Shown: positions 23,320 to 30,471 of the stretch, piece by piece
Position numbering within the stretch: position 1 is the first letter of the stretch
Layout: every line of letters starts with the position of its first letter
Assembly (NCBI RefSeq): GCF_000304335.1
Contig: NZ_CAJF01000041.1
Location: 1 to 33,044, forward strand
Direction of reading: 5' to 3'
Source: Microbacterium yannicii PS01
Lineage (GTDB): Bacteria; Actinomycetota; Actinomycetes; Actinomycetales; Microbacteriaceae
DNA length: 33,044 bases
Program-made: the position numbers and the translations under genes
Notes under the pieces: model-generated
Seen by the model: only the letters and a program-made list of their open reading frames with translations
Databases searched by the model: none
Told to the model about the DNA's origin: nothing

Positions 23320-25326
23320 ATGGTGACTGCCACGAATGTCGACGCGACCGCTGTCAACACGATCGGATGGCTGTCGGCGGCGGATCGGACGATCGTCGTC
23401 CCTGTTTATCAGCGGCAGTATCGATGGGATATCGGCGCGTGCGAGCAGCTTCTCGCCGACATCCGCGCGGTCGCCGACCTCGACGATCGGCACATGCACT
23501 TCATCGGCTCCGTCCTCTCCTCGGCCAGTGGTCAGGGCGAGGACGCCGAGCTCGTCCTGATCGACGGGCAGCAGCGGACGACGACGCTGATGCTCCTCGT
23601 CGCGGCGCTGCACCATACCGTCCGCGACGTCGAGCCGGCGATGGCCGACGAGCTGCAGCGCGTGCTCGTCCACGCGAAGGATCGATCGCGCACCAAGTTG
23701 CGTCCCCACCAGGCCTGGGCGGCGGTGTTCGAGCGGGTGGTGCTCGATCTGCCGCTGTCCGACACCGAGCAGCGCGACTCCCGGTTCGACGACAACTACG
23801 CATTCTTCCGCAGCCAGATCAGCCTCGACGAGGCGCCGCGCATCTGGCGAGGCCTGCAGAAGCTCGAGCACGTGGCCATCACCCTCGGCGCGGGAGCGAA
23901 CGCGCAGCAGATCTTCGAGAGCCTCAACTCGACGGGTGAGCCGCTGCGCGATCACGAGCTGATCCACAACTACGTGCTGATGGGGCTCACCCACGCGCAG
24001 CAGCGTGAGATCGAGTCCGCCTACTGGCAGCCCATCGAGCAGAACACCGGCGAAGCGATCGCCGACTTCTGGCGGCAGTACCTCACGATGACGACCGGGC
24101 GCGAGGTCACGATCGTGGGCGGACGCGGAGTGTACGACGCCTTCCGTCACGTGTTCCCCCGGTGGGAGTACGCCGACCTGCTGCGCGCGGCCGACGAGTG
24201 GCGTGCGCTGTCGCGCGTCTACCGCACGCTTCTGCAGCCGAGCCAGGCTCCGGATGCCGAGATCGCGCGTCACCTGGGATACCTGAACACTTTCGGCTCG
24301 AAGATGTATCCGCTGGTGATGCGGGCGTATCGCGACTTCGAGCTCGGGACGCTCGATCGTGCAGAACTGCTGGCGACGCTCGAGATGGTGCAGGCGCTGC
24401 TCGTGCGCCGGTCCGTGGTCGGCACCGGCGTCGACCGGCTCGTCGCCCGGCTCTGCCGCGCACGCGAGGGCGGCCCCGAGGAGCTCGTCACCGCGATCTC
24501 GCGCATCACACCCTCCGACGAGCGGGTCGCTGTCGCGCTCAAGTACTCCGAGCTCCCCCACGCGAGCTACATCCTCGGCCGGATCGCCGGCGTCGACGGA
24601 ACGGGCGAACTCGATCTCGAGCACGTCTTCCCGCTCGCGCCGGGCGACGCCTGGTCGGGTGACGGAGTCCGCACGTGGGCCGCGTACAGCGAGGACGAGC
24701 AGAACAGCCACCGGGCGCTCGCGAAGACGCTCGGGAATCTGACGGTCCTCGAGGAAGAGCTCGCCCAGCGGGCGTTCGACCGCTCCTTCCCGGAGAAGAA
24801 GGCACTGTACGCCCGCAGCGCGGTCCCGGCGACGGCGGATCTCGCGAAGGCGCCGTCCTGGGGCACCGCGGCGATCGCGGCCCGCTCCCAGCTGCTCACG
24901 GCCCGATTCGTGGAGATCTGGCGGCGGCCAGGCGGGCCTGCGATCGACGACGACGGTCTCACTCCGATCCTCGACGCGGTGCGCCGTCGTGGCTGGCCCG
25001 CAGGCTGGCAGCGGGAGTGGTCGTACGTGGAGTACTGCGGTGAGCACTGGGAGGTGCACGACGTCAAGCACCTCTTCAACCGCATCTTCAAGCGGCTGTG
25101 GGCGGACTCCCGTGGGTCCGTGCTGACCTACAGCGCCCGGCGCGGCGGCCCCGTATACACGGCGGAGTCATGGAACGGGCAGTGGGATCGTCTCGACGAC
25201 GATCATTCGCTCTACATGGGGTGGGACTCGAGCTACATGCTCAGCGCCGTGCAAGGGGTGCTCGACGAGGCGGGCCTGGCGCCCGAGGTCTTCGTCAAGT
25301 ACTCGTACATCGGCGACGCGATGTGA
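23320..25326 (+). CDS. GmrSD-like DUF262/DUF1524 protein (putative type IV restriction or defence nuclease)
   Basis: 668 residues. The N-terminal DUF262 part (about 10-230) shows PVYQRQYRWD, the nucleotide-binding DGQQRTTTL and FESLNSTGEPLRDHELIHNY, the hallmarks of GmrS-type NTPase domains. The middle is helical. A DUF1524 (GmrD, HNH-type) region follows with DLEHVFP (His435) and GNLTVLEEELAQRAF; the Asn that usually follows this last strand is not seen. The last 110 residues, with LTYSARRGGPVYTAESWNGQ, are a domain I do not recognise. Related fused GmrSD enzymes cut modified phage DNA. The ATG at 23320 or the GTG at 23323 may be used; GAGGAG at 23312-23317 is better spaced for the GTG. A TAGACT -10 box lies at 23305-23310. 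Confidence 0.85.
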   Translation: MVTATNVDATAVNTIGWLSAADRTIVVPVYQRQYRWDIGACEQLLADIRAVADLDDRHMHFIGSVLSSASGQGEDAELVLIDGQQRTTTLMLLVAALHHTVRDVEPAMADELQRVLVHAKDRSRTKLRPHQAWAAVFERVVLDLPLSDTEQRDSRFDDNYAFFRSQISLDEAPRIWRGLQKLEHVAITLGAGANAQQIFESLNSTGEPLRDHELIHNYVLMGLTHAQQREIESAYWQPIEQNTGEAIADFWRQYLTMTTGREVTIVGGRGVYDAFRHVFPRWEYADLLRAADEWRALSRVYRTLLQPSQAPDAEIARHLGYLNTFGSKMYPLVMRAYRDFELGTLDRAELLATLEMVQALLVRRSVVGTGVDRLVARLCRAREGGPEELVTAISRITPSDERVAVALKYSELPHASYILGRIAGVDGTGELDLEHVFPLAPGDAWSGDGVRTWAAYSEDEQNSHRALAKTLGNLTVLEEELAQRAFDRSFPEKKALYARSAVPATADLAKAPSWGTAAIAARSQLLTARFVEIWRRPGGPAIDDDGLTPILDAVRRRGWPAGWQREWSYVEYCGEHWEVHDVKHLFNRIFKRLWADSRGSVLTYSARRGGPVYTAESWNGQWDRLDDDHSLYMGWDSSYMLSAVQGVLDEAGLAPEVFVKYSYIGDAM

Positions 25327-25364
25327 GGACGCGGCGACGCCGCTCTCACCGGCTCACTCCGCTG

Positions 25365-25967
25365 TCAGATCCAACCGCGTTCCTGCGCGAGCAGGACGGC
25401 CTGCTGTCGCGTCTGGACGCCCAGCTTTCCGAGGATCGCCGAGATGTGGTTGCGCACGGTTCCCGGCGCGAGCGACAGCGCGCGGGCGATGTGGCTGGTC
25501 GTCTCTCCGTGCGCACCCGCACGCAGTACGTCGCACTCCCGGTCGGTCAGCGGGCTGCGCGCGTCGCTGAGCGCATCGGCAGCGACCTCCGGGTCGACGT
25601 AGCGGCCGCCGGCGGCGACGCGGCGGATGACCGCGGCGACCTCATCGGCGTCGCGAGACTTGGGGAGGAAGCCTGCCACGCCGGACGCGAGGGCACGCCG
25701 CAGCACCCCCGGCCTGGCATGACGGGTGACCACGATGCATCTCGTCCTCGTCGTCCTGCTCAGCCGCTGGGCGACTTCGACGCCGTCGAGGCCGGGCATC
25801 TCGAGGTCGAGCAGGCAGATGTCGGGCTGAAGCCGTGCCGCTGCCTCCAGGGCTGCTTCTCCGTCCGCGCATTCGGCGACGATGTCGATGTCGGGCTCGA
25901 GTCTCAGGAGAGCTGCCAGCGCGGAGCGGATCATCGCCTCGTCGTCGGCGAGCAGGACCCGGATCAC
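25365..25967 (-). CDS. NarL/DesR-type response regulator
   Basis: 200 residues. The receiver domain has the acidic pair Asp8-Asp9, the phospho-acceptor Asp54 in CLLDLEMPG, the conserved Thr in CIVVTRHA and the Lys in GFLPKS. The C-terminal LuxR-type helix-turn-helix includes LTDRECDVLRAGAHGETTSH and LAPGTVRNHISAILGKLGV. It starts with a GTG that overlaps the kinase stop (GTGA), so the two are translationally coupled; the upstream bases show no Shine-Dalgarno on this strand. Probable targets include its own divergent promoter region. Confidence 0.93.
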   Translation of the reverse strand: MIRVLLADDEAMIRSALAALLRLEPDIDIVAECADGEAALEAAARLQPDICLLDLEMPGLDGVEVAQRLSRTTRTRCIVVTRHARPGVLRRALASGVAGFLPKSRDADEVAAVIRRVAAGGRYVDPEVAADALSDARSPLTDRECDVLRAGAHGETTSHIARALSLAPGTVRNHISAILGKLGVQTRQQAVLLAQERGWI

Positions 25968-27181
25968 AGGAGGACCGCCGGCTCCGCCGGGATCGTGACC
26001 GTCACCGCGAAGCCCTCTTTCCCTTGCCGCACCTCGAGGCGGCCGCCCGCCTCGGCGACGCGACGCTCGATTCCCTGGAGGCCTGCGCCACCCGCGGCAT
26101 CGGGAGCGTGAGGCGCGACGTCATTCGAGATCTCGTACCGCCAGTCACCCCCGACTCGTGCCAGCGAGAGACGCGCGCGGCGACCTCCGCCGTGGCGCAG
26201 CACATTCGTCGTCGTCTCGCGGATCACGGGGCCCAGCTCCGAAGCCGGAGCCCGGTCGACGTCGGGTCCGACCGATGCCTCGGTGGTGATCCCGGCAGCG
26301 ACCAGCAGGTCGCGAGCATTGGCGATCTCATCAGCCAGAGGAACGGAGCGGAAGCGCAGCGCGAGGTCGCGCGTTCCCTGACGGGCTTCATCGACGCTCT
26401 TGCGGGCGGTGCGCAGCGTCTGCAGCGCAGCGTCCGGGTCGCGCGAGAGGAGCTTCTCGGTCAGCTCGAGGTGCAGGGCGATCACCTGGAGATGGTGGCC
26501 TTGCAGATCGTGCACATCCGTGGCGACGCGGAGGCGCTCCTGCGTGGCCGCCAACCGTGCCGCGGACGCCCGCGCCGACTCCAGCGACATGAGCACATCC
26601 CACCACCACAGAGAGAGCACGGTGAGGGCGGGAAGCGTGGTGGAGTAGAACCCCATGAGCGCCAATCCCGACGCGTCGCTCAAGCTGCCGCTGAACACGC
26701 CTCGTGCGTCGATGAACCATGCACATGCCAGCAGGACCGTCGCCGCGAGCACCGCCCGAAGCCGTACGCCTCTCGGCCAGGACACCAGCATGAGGGACTG
26801 TGCGAGCGGCGCGAGTCCCAGGAGCCAGCTGCCGGTCAAGGTGACAGCAACAGCGCCGAAGACCATCGCCACGATGAGCGGCCACAGTGAGCTCCAGCGG
26901 CTCGACGGGCTCGCGGCATCCGTTCGGTGGCGATAGGTCAAGAGCAGCGGCAGCGTCGATGCCAGCCACACCAGGCCGCCGACTCCCAGGGTCACAAGGA
27001 CGCCGGGCGGCAGACCTGCGTCGAGGAGCGTCGCGAGCCACACCAGCACGATCAGGAGCTCCAGGAAGACGATGGCCCATACCGTGTACCACCACGTCGC
27101 GGTGAAGTCGCGCCTCGCCTGCACCGCTGCCCGTTCGGCACCGTTCGGCGCAGCCTGCATGAGCTTGGCACGTCGTGTCAC
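25964..27181 (-). CDS. DesK-type sensor histidine kinase
   Basis: 405 residues from the GTG at 27181; an ATG at 27160 is an alternative. The N-terminal half holds about five to six membrane helices (for example WAIVFLELLIVLVWLATLL and LPALTVLSLWWWDVLMSL). The HisKA_3 dimerisation helix carries the phospho-His in DVHDLQGHHLQVIAL (His224). The ATP-binding domain has the N box ETTTNVLRHGGG and a G-rich box GGAGLQGIERR. There is no large extracellular sensor loop, so it probably senses the membrane or a hydrophobic ligand, as DesK does. It overlaps the response regulator by 3 nt and is divergent from a small-multidrug-export gene. Confidence 0.92.
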   Translation of the reverse strand: MTRRAKLMQAAPNGAERAAVQARRDFTATWWYTVWAIVFLELLIVLVWLATLLDAGLPPGVLVTLGVGGLVWLASTLPLLLTYRHRTDAASPSSRWSSLWPLIVAMVFGAVAVTLTGSWLLGLAPLAQSLMLVSWPRGVRLRAVLAATVLLACAWFIDARGVFSGSLSDASGLALMGFYSTTLPALTVLSLWWWDVLMSLESARASAARLAATQERLRVATDVHDLQGHHLQVIALHLELTEKLLSRDPDAALQTLRTARKSVDEARQGTRDLALRFRSVPLADEIANARDLLVAAGITTEASVGPDVDRAPASELGPVIRETTTNVLRHGGGRRARLSLARVGGDWRYEISNDVAPHAPDAAGGAGLQGIERRVAEAGGRLEVRQGKEGFAVTVTIPAEPAVLL

Positions 27182-27199
27182 GGCCCCACCATACGGCCA

Positions 27200-27262
27200 T
27201 GACACTTGTCACCGGTTGCGCGTGCGAAGCGACGGTATGCCGGTGACAGGCCGACACTGTCG
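27200..27262. promoter_or_regulatory. Dyad-rich divergent promoter of the two-component and export genes
   Basis: TGACA/TGTCA flank 2 nt at 27200-27211. TGTCACCGG (27207-27215) and CCGGTGACA (27240-27248) form a 9-bp inverted repeat. CGACA-C-TGTCG is a palindrome at 27252-27262. So four TGTCA-type half sites lie within 63 bp, a good candidate operator for the adjacent response regulator. Confidence 0.5.
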
Positions 27263-27341
27263 CCGCCGCGGCGGGTCGGGTGAGCTTGATGCGTCCCCCA
27301 GTGGCGCCCGACCGGCGACCACGTGACCGGCAGGAGCCGCC

Positions 27342-27893
27342 ATGAGCCTCATCGACACTTTCCAAGACCTCGTCGCACAAGTGCCCGAGTTCGTTCAACC
27401 GCTCATCGTGGCCGCCGCGGGGGCCATCCCGTTCATCGAAGGCGAGGGCGCCGCGACCATCGGGATCATCGGCGGCATCCCGCCCGTCCTCGCCGTGGTC
27501 GCGGCTGTCGTCGGCAACTTCCTCTGTGTCGCGGTGCTGGTGCTCGTCAGTTCCCGCACCCGCAGCGCGGTGGTTGCGCGCCGCAGCCGGACGCGGGACC
27601 GCCAGACGGTGCCGGAGGGTCTCGAGCCTCGGGCCTCCGGATTCGATGCGAGTCCAGAGGCTGAGCCGACGACTCCGCGTGCGGCGAAGTTCCAGCGGGC
27701 GTTCGAGCGGTACGGGGTGCCCGGTGTGAGCCTGCTCGGCCCGCTTCTGCTGCCGACCCAGTTCACCGCGACCATGCTTGCTGCGGCGGGCGTCGGCAAG
27801 GTGCGTATCCTCGTCTGGCAGGCCGCGGCGATCATCATCTGGACGACGGCCGTGGCCGTCATCGTCGGCACCGCCGTCTCCGCCGTGCGCTGA
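27342..27893 (+). CDS. Small multidrug export family membrane protein
   Basis: 183 residues. An N-terminal helix pair holds the family signature IPFIEGEGAATIGIIGGIPP, followed by VLAVVAAVVGNFLCVAVLVLV. A cytoplasmic basic/Pro loop of about 60 residues comes next, then the conserved RYGVPGVSLLGPLLLPTQFT and a final helix pair. This matches the family annotated as small multidrug export (PF06695-like), related to DedA-type proteins; the transport activity is poorly supported in general. AGGAG precedes the ATG. It is divergent from the histidine kinase and could be its target. Confidence 0.85.
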   Translation: MSLIDTFQDLVAQVPEFVQPLIVAAAGAIPFIEGEGAATIGIIGGIPPVLAVVAAVVGNFLCVAVLVLVSSRTRSAVVARRSRTRDRQTVPEGLEPRASGFDASPEAEPTTPRAAKFQRAFERYGVPGVSLLGPLLLPTQFTATMLAAAGVGKVRILVWQAAAIIIWTTAVAVIVGTAVSAVR

Positions 27894-27900
27894 CCCGAAT

Positions 27901-27918
27901 GCGACGTGCCGACGTCGC
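27901..27918 (+). terminator. Short hairpin after the export gene
   Basis: GCGACGT (27901-27907) and ACGTCGC (27912-27918) are separated by 4 nt and start 8 bp after the stop codon. There is no T-tract. Weak candidate terminator. Confidence 0.35.
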
Positions 27919-27992
27919 CGAATCCCGCGTGTCGTCACGCGGTCGACGTCGGTGGTCGCCGGTAGGTTCGGAGTCGGGAAGGAACGCTCAGC

Positions 27993-28199
27993 ATGCCTGC
28001 ACGCTCTAAGAGGTCGACGACACGTCTGCCGCGCCACGGGAACGCGCTCGTCAGCGTCACCGTCCGCGACGCGAACGGCTTCCTTCACCGCTACGACGAC
28101 ATCGAGACCGACCTCGGCGCCGTGCAAGAGGCCCTTGCCATCATGCAGCTGAAGTCCGCCGAGATGGATGCCGCCCACCGCTCCGCGATGGGCGCCTGA
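27993..28199 (+). CDS. Small hypothetical protein
   Basis: 68 residues, unrecognised. A basic N-terminus (MPARSKRSTTRLPRHGNALV) is followed by a possible short beta-hairpin VSVTVRDANGFLHRYDDIET and a C-terminal helix. GGAAGGA lies about 8 nt upstream, and a TAGGTT box lies near 27962. No opposing gene occupies this stretch. A real small gene is likely but not certain. Confidence 0.5.
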   Translation: MPARSKRSTTRLPRHGNALVSVTVRDANGFLHRYDDIETDLGAVQEALAIMQLKSAEMDAAHRSAMGA

Positions 28200-28205
28200 C
28201 CAAGC

Positions 28206-28279
28206 CCGCGCCTACGAGTCGAGGCCGCCACAACCCTTCGGGCAGTGGCGGCCTCGACTCGTAGGGCGGGTGGGACTTG
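28206..28279. repeat. 74-bp direct repeat, copy 1 (degenerate tRNA 3' end plus hairpin)
   Basis: Matches 28364-28437 at 72 of 74 positions (differences at 28214 and 28243). It contains a perfect 21-bp inverted repeat (28211-28231 with 28245-28265) around a 13-nt loop that itself holds CCC-TTC-GGG. The right end, 28262-28279, repeats the last 18 nt of the adjacent tRNA, but the tRNA likeness stops there. Confidence 0.9.
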
Positions 28280-28287
28280 TCCCCGCC

Positions 28288-28320
28288 TCCCCTCCGCTCG
28301 CGACTTCGTCGCGGGCGGAG
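28288..28320. repeat. Hairpin inside the segment between the two 74-bp copies
   Basis: CTCCGCTCGCGAC pairs with GTCGCGGGCGGAG around a TTC loop with a single mismatched pair. It fills much of the 84-bp spacer (28280-28363); no reading frame of note is visible in the spacer. Confidence 0.55.
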
Positions 28321-28363
28321 CCTCCGGCGGCGGGGGCCTACCCACGAGTGCATCCGCGCGACA

Positions 28364-28437
28364 CCGCGCCTGCGAGTCGAGGCCGCCACAACCCTTCGGG
28401 AAGTGGCGGCCTCGACTCGTAGGGCGGGTGGGACTTG
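28364..28437. repeat. 74-bp direct repeat, copy 2, overlapping the tRNA 3' end
   Basis: Second copy. Its inverted repeat (28369-28389 with 28403-28423) has one mismatched pair, and the right arm runs 4 nt into the tRNA. In the direction of tRNA transcription the hairpin immediately follows the tRNA, as a terminator or processing signal would, but no T-tract follows. Confidence 0.9.
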
Positions 28438-28493
28438 AACCCACGATCGTCGGGTTATGAGCCCGCTGCCTTGACCAGCTTGGCCACCGCCCC
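28420..28493 (-). tRNA. tRNA with CAT anticodon (Met, or Ile2)
   Basis: The minus strand gives a complete cloverleaf. The acceptor is GGGGCGG/CCGCCCT with a G1-U72 wobble. The anticodon stem is GCGGG/CCCGA with a G27-A43 mismatch, around the loop CTCATAA. The T-arm is GTGGG-TTCAAGT-CCCAC. The length is 74 nt with no encoded CCA. The D-stem pair 11-24 is C-G, as in elongators. Elongator tRNA-Met is most likely, but a lysidine-modified tRNA-Ile2 cannot be ruled out by eye. A TAAGCT -10 box lies at 28513-28518. Confidence 0.88.
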
Positions 28494-28556
28494 GCGCAGA
28501 GTGCGCCCCTCGAGCTTATCGTCGCCGGCGATGCGGCCCGCGCTGATCAACGGGAT

Positions 28557-29645
28557 TCAGCGGTGCCCGGGGTCGTCCGCAGGATCCTTGACGGGCGGCT
28601 CGGGCCACACCTTGGCAACAGCCTCCGAGACACGCACGGACCCCGTGCGCGGGTGCGCGGCATCCGTCGCATCTCCGCTGCTGCCCCGCTGGATCGGAAG
28701 CTCCTGGCTGTCGCTGACGATCTGCGGGTGGTAGCGGGCGAGCTGGAAGACGCCCCAGACGGCCACAGCACCCACGACACCGAAGGCGATGTAGACCCAC
28801 AGCGGCGCGCCGCTGGCCTCACCGAGCACGAAAAGGCCGATGAGGATCGCGACGATCGGATCGATCACCGTCAGGCCGGCGACGACGAGATCCGGGGGGC
28901 CCGACGAGTAGGCCGTCTGCACGAAGTACGCGCCGACGATCGCACCCACGATGAGGGCGACGAGGCACAGGACGGTGAGCCAGTCGAAGTTGCTGTCCTT
29001 GATGCGCTCGATGACCACCTTGGCGAGTGTGGCGACGAATCCGTAGATGACGCCCGCAGCCAGGATGTAGAACAGCGCACCCATGCGCTTGCGCAGCCAG
29101 GCCCACAGGCCGGCGAACACGATCGTCACGACGCCGAGCAGGATCAGGATGATGATCAGCTGCTGATTCGACACCGGCTTCTCGGTCGCGAACAGCGCCG
29201 CGATGGTGACGAAGACGAACACCCCGCCCACGCAGGCGCCGATCGCGATGAGCGAGCGCTTGGTCGGACGGTGTCCGCTGATCTGAGCGTTCAGCAGCGT
29301 CGTGATGACCAGCGCGATCGCGCCGAGCGGCTGGACCACGATCAGAGGTGCCACGGCGAGCGCCGACAGCTGGCAGAGGATCGCGACGGCCAGCATCAGC
29401 GTCCCGATGACCCATGACGGTCGCGACAGCAGTTTGAACAGCTGGCCGGCCCCGAGTCCTTGGTGAGCCGTCGCGCCGCTCATCTGCTCCACCTTGGTGA
29501 CGCCGCGGTGCTGATACTGGGCGCCGAACGACATGAAGACCGCGCCCAGCAGGGCCAGCGGAATGCCGATCAGCAGGCCGGGATTCTGGAACGCGCCGAC
29601 CAGCTGGTCGCCGACGTCCTCGAGCTCAGCCACCGTCCACCACAC
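28557..29645 (-). CDS. NIPA/DMT-like membrane permease
   Basis: 362 residues from the GTG at 29645, supported by TAGTGT exactly 6 nt upstream on the minus strand; a GTG at 29633 is an alternative. About nine membrane helices alternate through residues 20-315, starting LLIGIPLALLGAVFMSFGAQ, with VVQPLGAIALVITTLLNAQI and GLTVIDPIVAILIGLFVLGE as typical EamA/NIPA-type segments. The cytoplasmic C-terminal tail of about 50 residues is polar and Pro-rich. The substrate is unknown; magnesium transport is known for eukaryotic NIPA proteins, but that cannot be carried over. Divergent from def. Confidence 0.85.
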   Translation of the reverse strand: MWWTVAELEDVGDQLVGAFQNPGLLIGIPLALLGAVFMSFGAQYQHRGVTKVEQMSGATAHQGLGAGQLFKLLSRPSWVIGTLMLAVAILCQLSALAVAPLIVVQPLGAIALVITTLLNAQISGHRPTKRSLIAIGACVGGVFVFVTIAALFATEKPVSNQQLIIILILLGVVTIVFAGLWAWLRKRMGALFYILAAGVIYGFVATLAKVVIERIKDSNFDWLTVLCLVALIVGAIVGAYFVQTAYSSGPPDLVVAGLTVIDPIVAILIGLFVLGEASGAPLWVYIAFGVVGAVAVWGVFQLARYHPQIVSDSQELPIQRGSSGDATDAAHPRTGSVRVSEAVAKVWPEPPVKDPADDPGHR

Positions 29646-29675
29646 CCTCCGACACTAACGTGGGATACCGCTCGA

Positions 29676-29687
29676 TAGGCTCAAGGC
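29676..29687 (+). promoter_or_regulatory. -10 box TAGGCT six nt before def GTG
   Basis: TAGGCT at 29676-29681, then caaggc, then the GTG at 29688: a leaderless arrangement. The divergent permease has TAGTGT at 29657-29652 with the same 6-nt spacing to its GTG, so the two -10 boxes lie 18 bp apart. Confidence 0.6.
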
Positions 29688-30254
29688 GTGGCTGTTCTCC
29701 CGATTCGCATCATGGGCGATCCCGTCCTCCACTCCCCCGCATCACGCGTGGACGAGATCACGGATGAGGTCCGCGCACTCGTCGACGACATGTTCGAGAC
29801 CATGGACACGGCGCCCGGAGTCGGGCTCGCCGCCCCGCAGGTCGGCGTGCCGCTGCGGATCTACGTGTACGCCTATGTCGACGACGAAGATCGACCGTGG
29901 CGGGGCGCGATCGTCAATCCCGAGCTGTGGATGCGTCCTCTCGAGCCGGGCGATCCCGATCCCGACGAGGAGGCCGAGGGTTGTCTCTCGTTCCCCGGCG
30001 AACGGTTCCCGCTGCGCCGATCCGACGAAGTGCTCGTGACGGGCACCGGACTGGACGGCGAGAAGGTGCGGATCCAGGTCTCGGGCTGGCGCGCGCGGAT
30101 CATGCAGCACGAGTTCGACCACCTCGACGGCATCCTCTATGTCGATCGCCTCGGCGACGGCGACTGGAAGACCGTTCAGAAGATCGCTCGCAAACGCGGG
30201 TGGGGCAGACCGGGTGCCGCCTGGCTGCCGGGAGTCGACGACCTGGACGCCTGA
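29688..30254 (+). CDS. def: Peptide deformylase
   Basis: Removes the formyl group from the N-terminal methionine of new proteins. 188 residues from the GTG at 29688. All three family motifs are present: GVGLAAPQVG, EGCLSFPGE with metal ligand Cys99, and QHEFDHLDG with His141, Glu142 and His145. The start is fixed by the upstream TAGGCT-N6 arrangement. Length and motifs point to a functional type I/II enzyme. Confidence 0.96.
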   Translation: MAVLPIRIMGDPVLHSPASRVDEITDEVRALVDDMFETMDTAPGVGLAAPQVGVPLRIYVYAYVDDEDRPWRGAIVNPELWMRPLEPGDPDPDEEAEGCLSFPGERFPLRRSDEVLVTGTGLDGEKVRIQVSGWRARIMQHEFDHLDGILYVDRLGDGDWKTVQKIARKRGWGRPGAAWLPGVDDLDA

Positions 30255-30290
30255 CGCTTCCTTCGGCCCCTGACGGCCGCGCCAAATGAG

Positions 30291-30322
30291 GAAGGCCTCG
30301 AGGGTGGAGCCCCGAGGCCTTC
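30291..30322. terminator. Bidirectional terminator hairpin between def and tRNA-Asn
   Basis: GAAGGCCTCG (30291-30300) pairs perfectly with CGAGGCCTTC (30313-30322), with an inner GGG/CCC extension. It ends 1 nt from the tRNA-Asn 3' end; on the minus strand CTCATTTGG follows, a weak T-tract. Confidence 0.7.
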
Positions 30323-30323
30323 G

Positions 30324-30396
30324 CTCCCCCACTTGGACTCGAACCAAGAACCTATCGGTTAACAGCCGATTGCTCTGCCAATTGAGCTATGGAGGA
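30324..30396 (-). tRNA. tRNA-Asn (anticodon GTT)
   Basis: On the minus strand TCCTCCATAGCTCAATTGGC begins a complete cloverleaf. The acceptor is TCCTCCA/TGGGGGA, the anticodon arm ATCGG-CTGTTAA-CCGAT has anticodon GTT, and the T-arm is CTTGG-TTCGAGT-CCAAG. The length is 73 nt and the discriminator is G. Confidence 0.95.
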
Positions 30397-30400
30397 ATGT

Positions 30401-30433
30401 CCGCACTCTCGTGCGGGCAACCCGTTTATATTA
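30401..30433 (-). promoter_or_regulatory. tRNA-Asn promoter and leader hairpin
   Basis: An AT-rich island with TAATAT on the minus strand (30433-30428) is a likely -10 box. Between it and the tRNA lies a 6-bp hairpin, CCGCAC (30401-30406) with GTGCGG (30411-30416), in a leader of about 25 nt that RNase P would remove. Confidence 0.45.
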
Positions 30434-30471
30434 GCAAAGCCGAAGGGGTGCTCATGACATCCGGCGGCGAT

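Noticed and set aside
28206..28437. CRISPR array
   Set aside because: Only two copies, each with internal dyad symmetry and tied to a tRNA end; no regular spacers and no cas genes.
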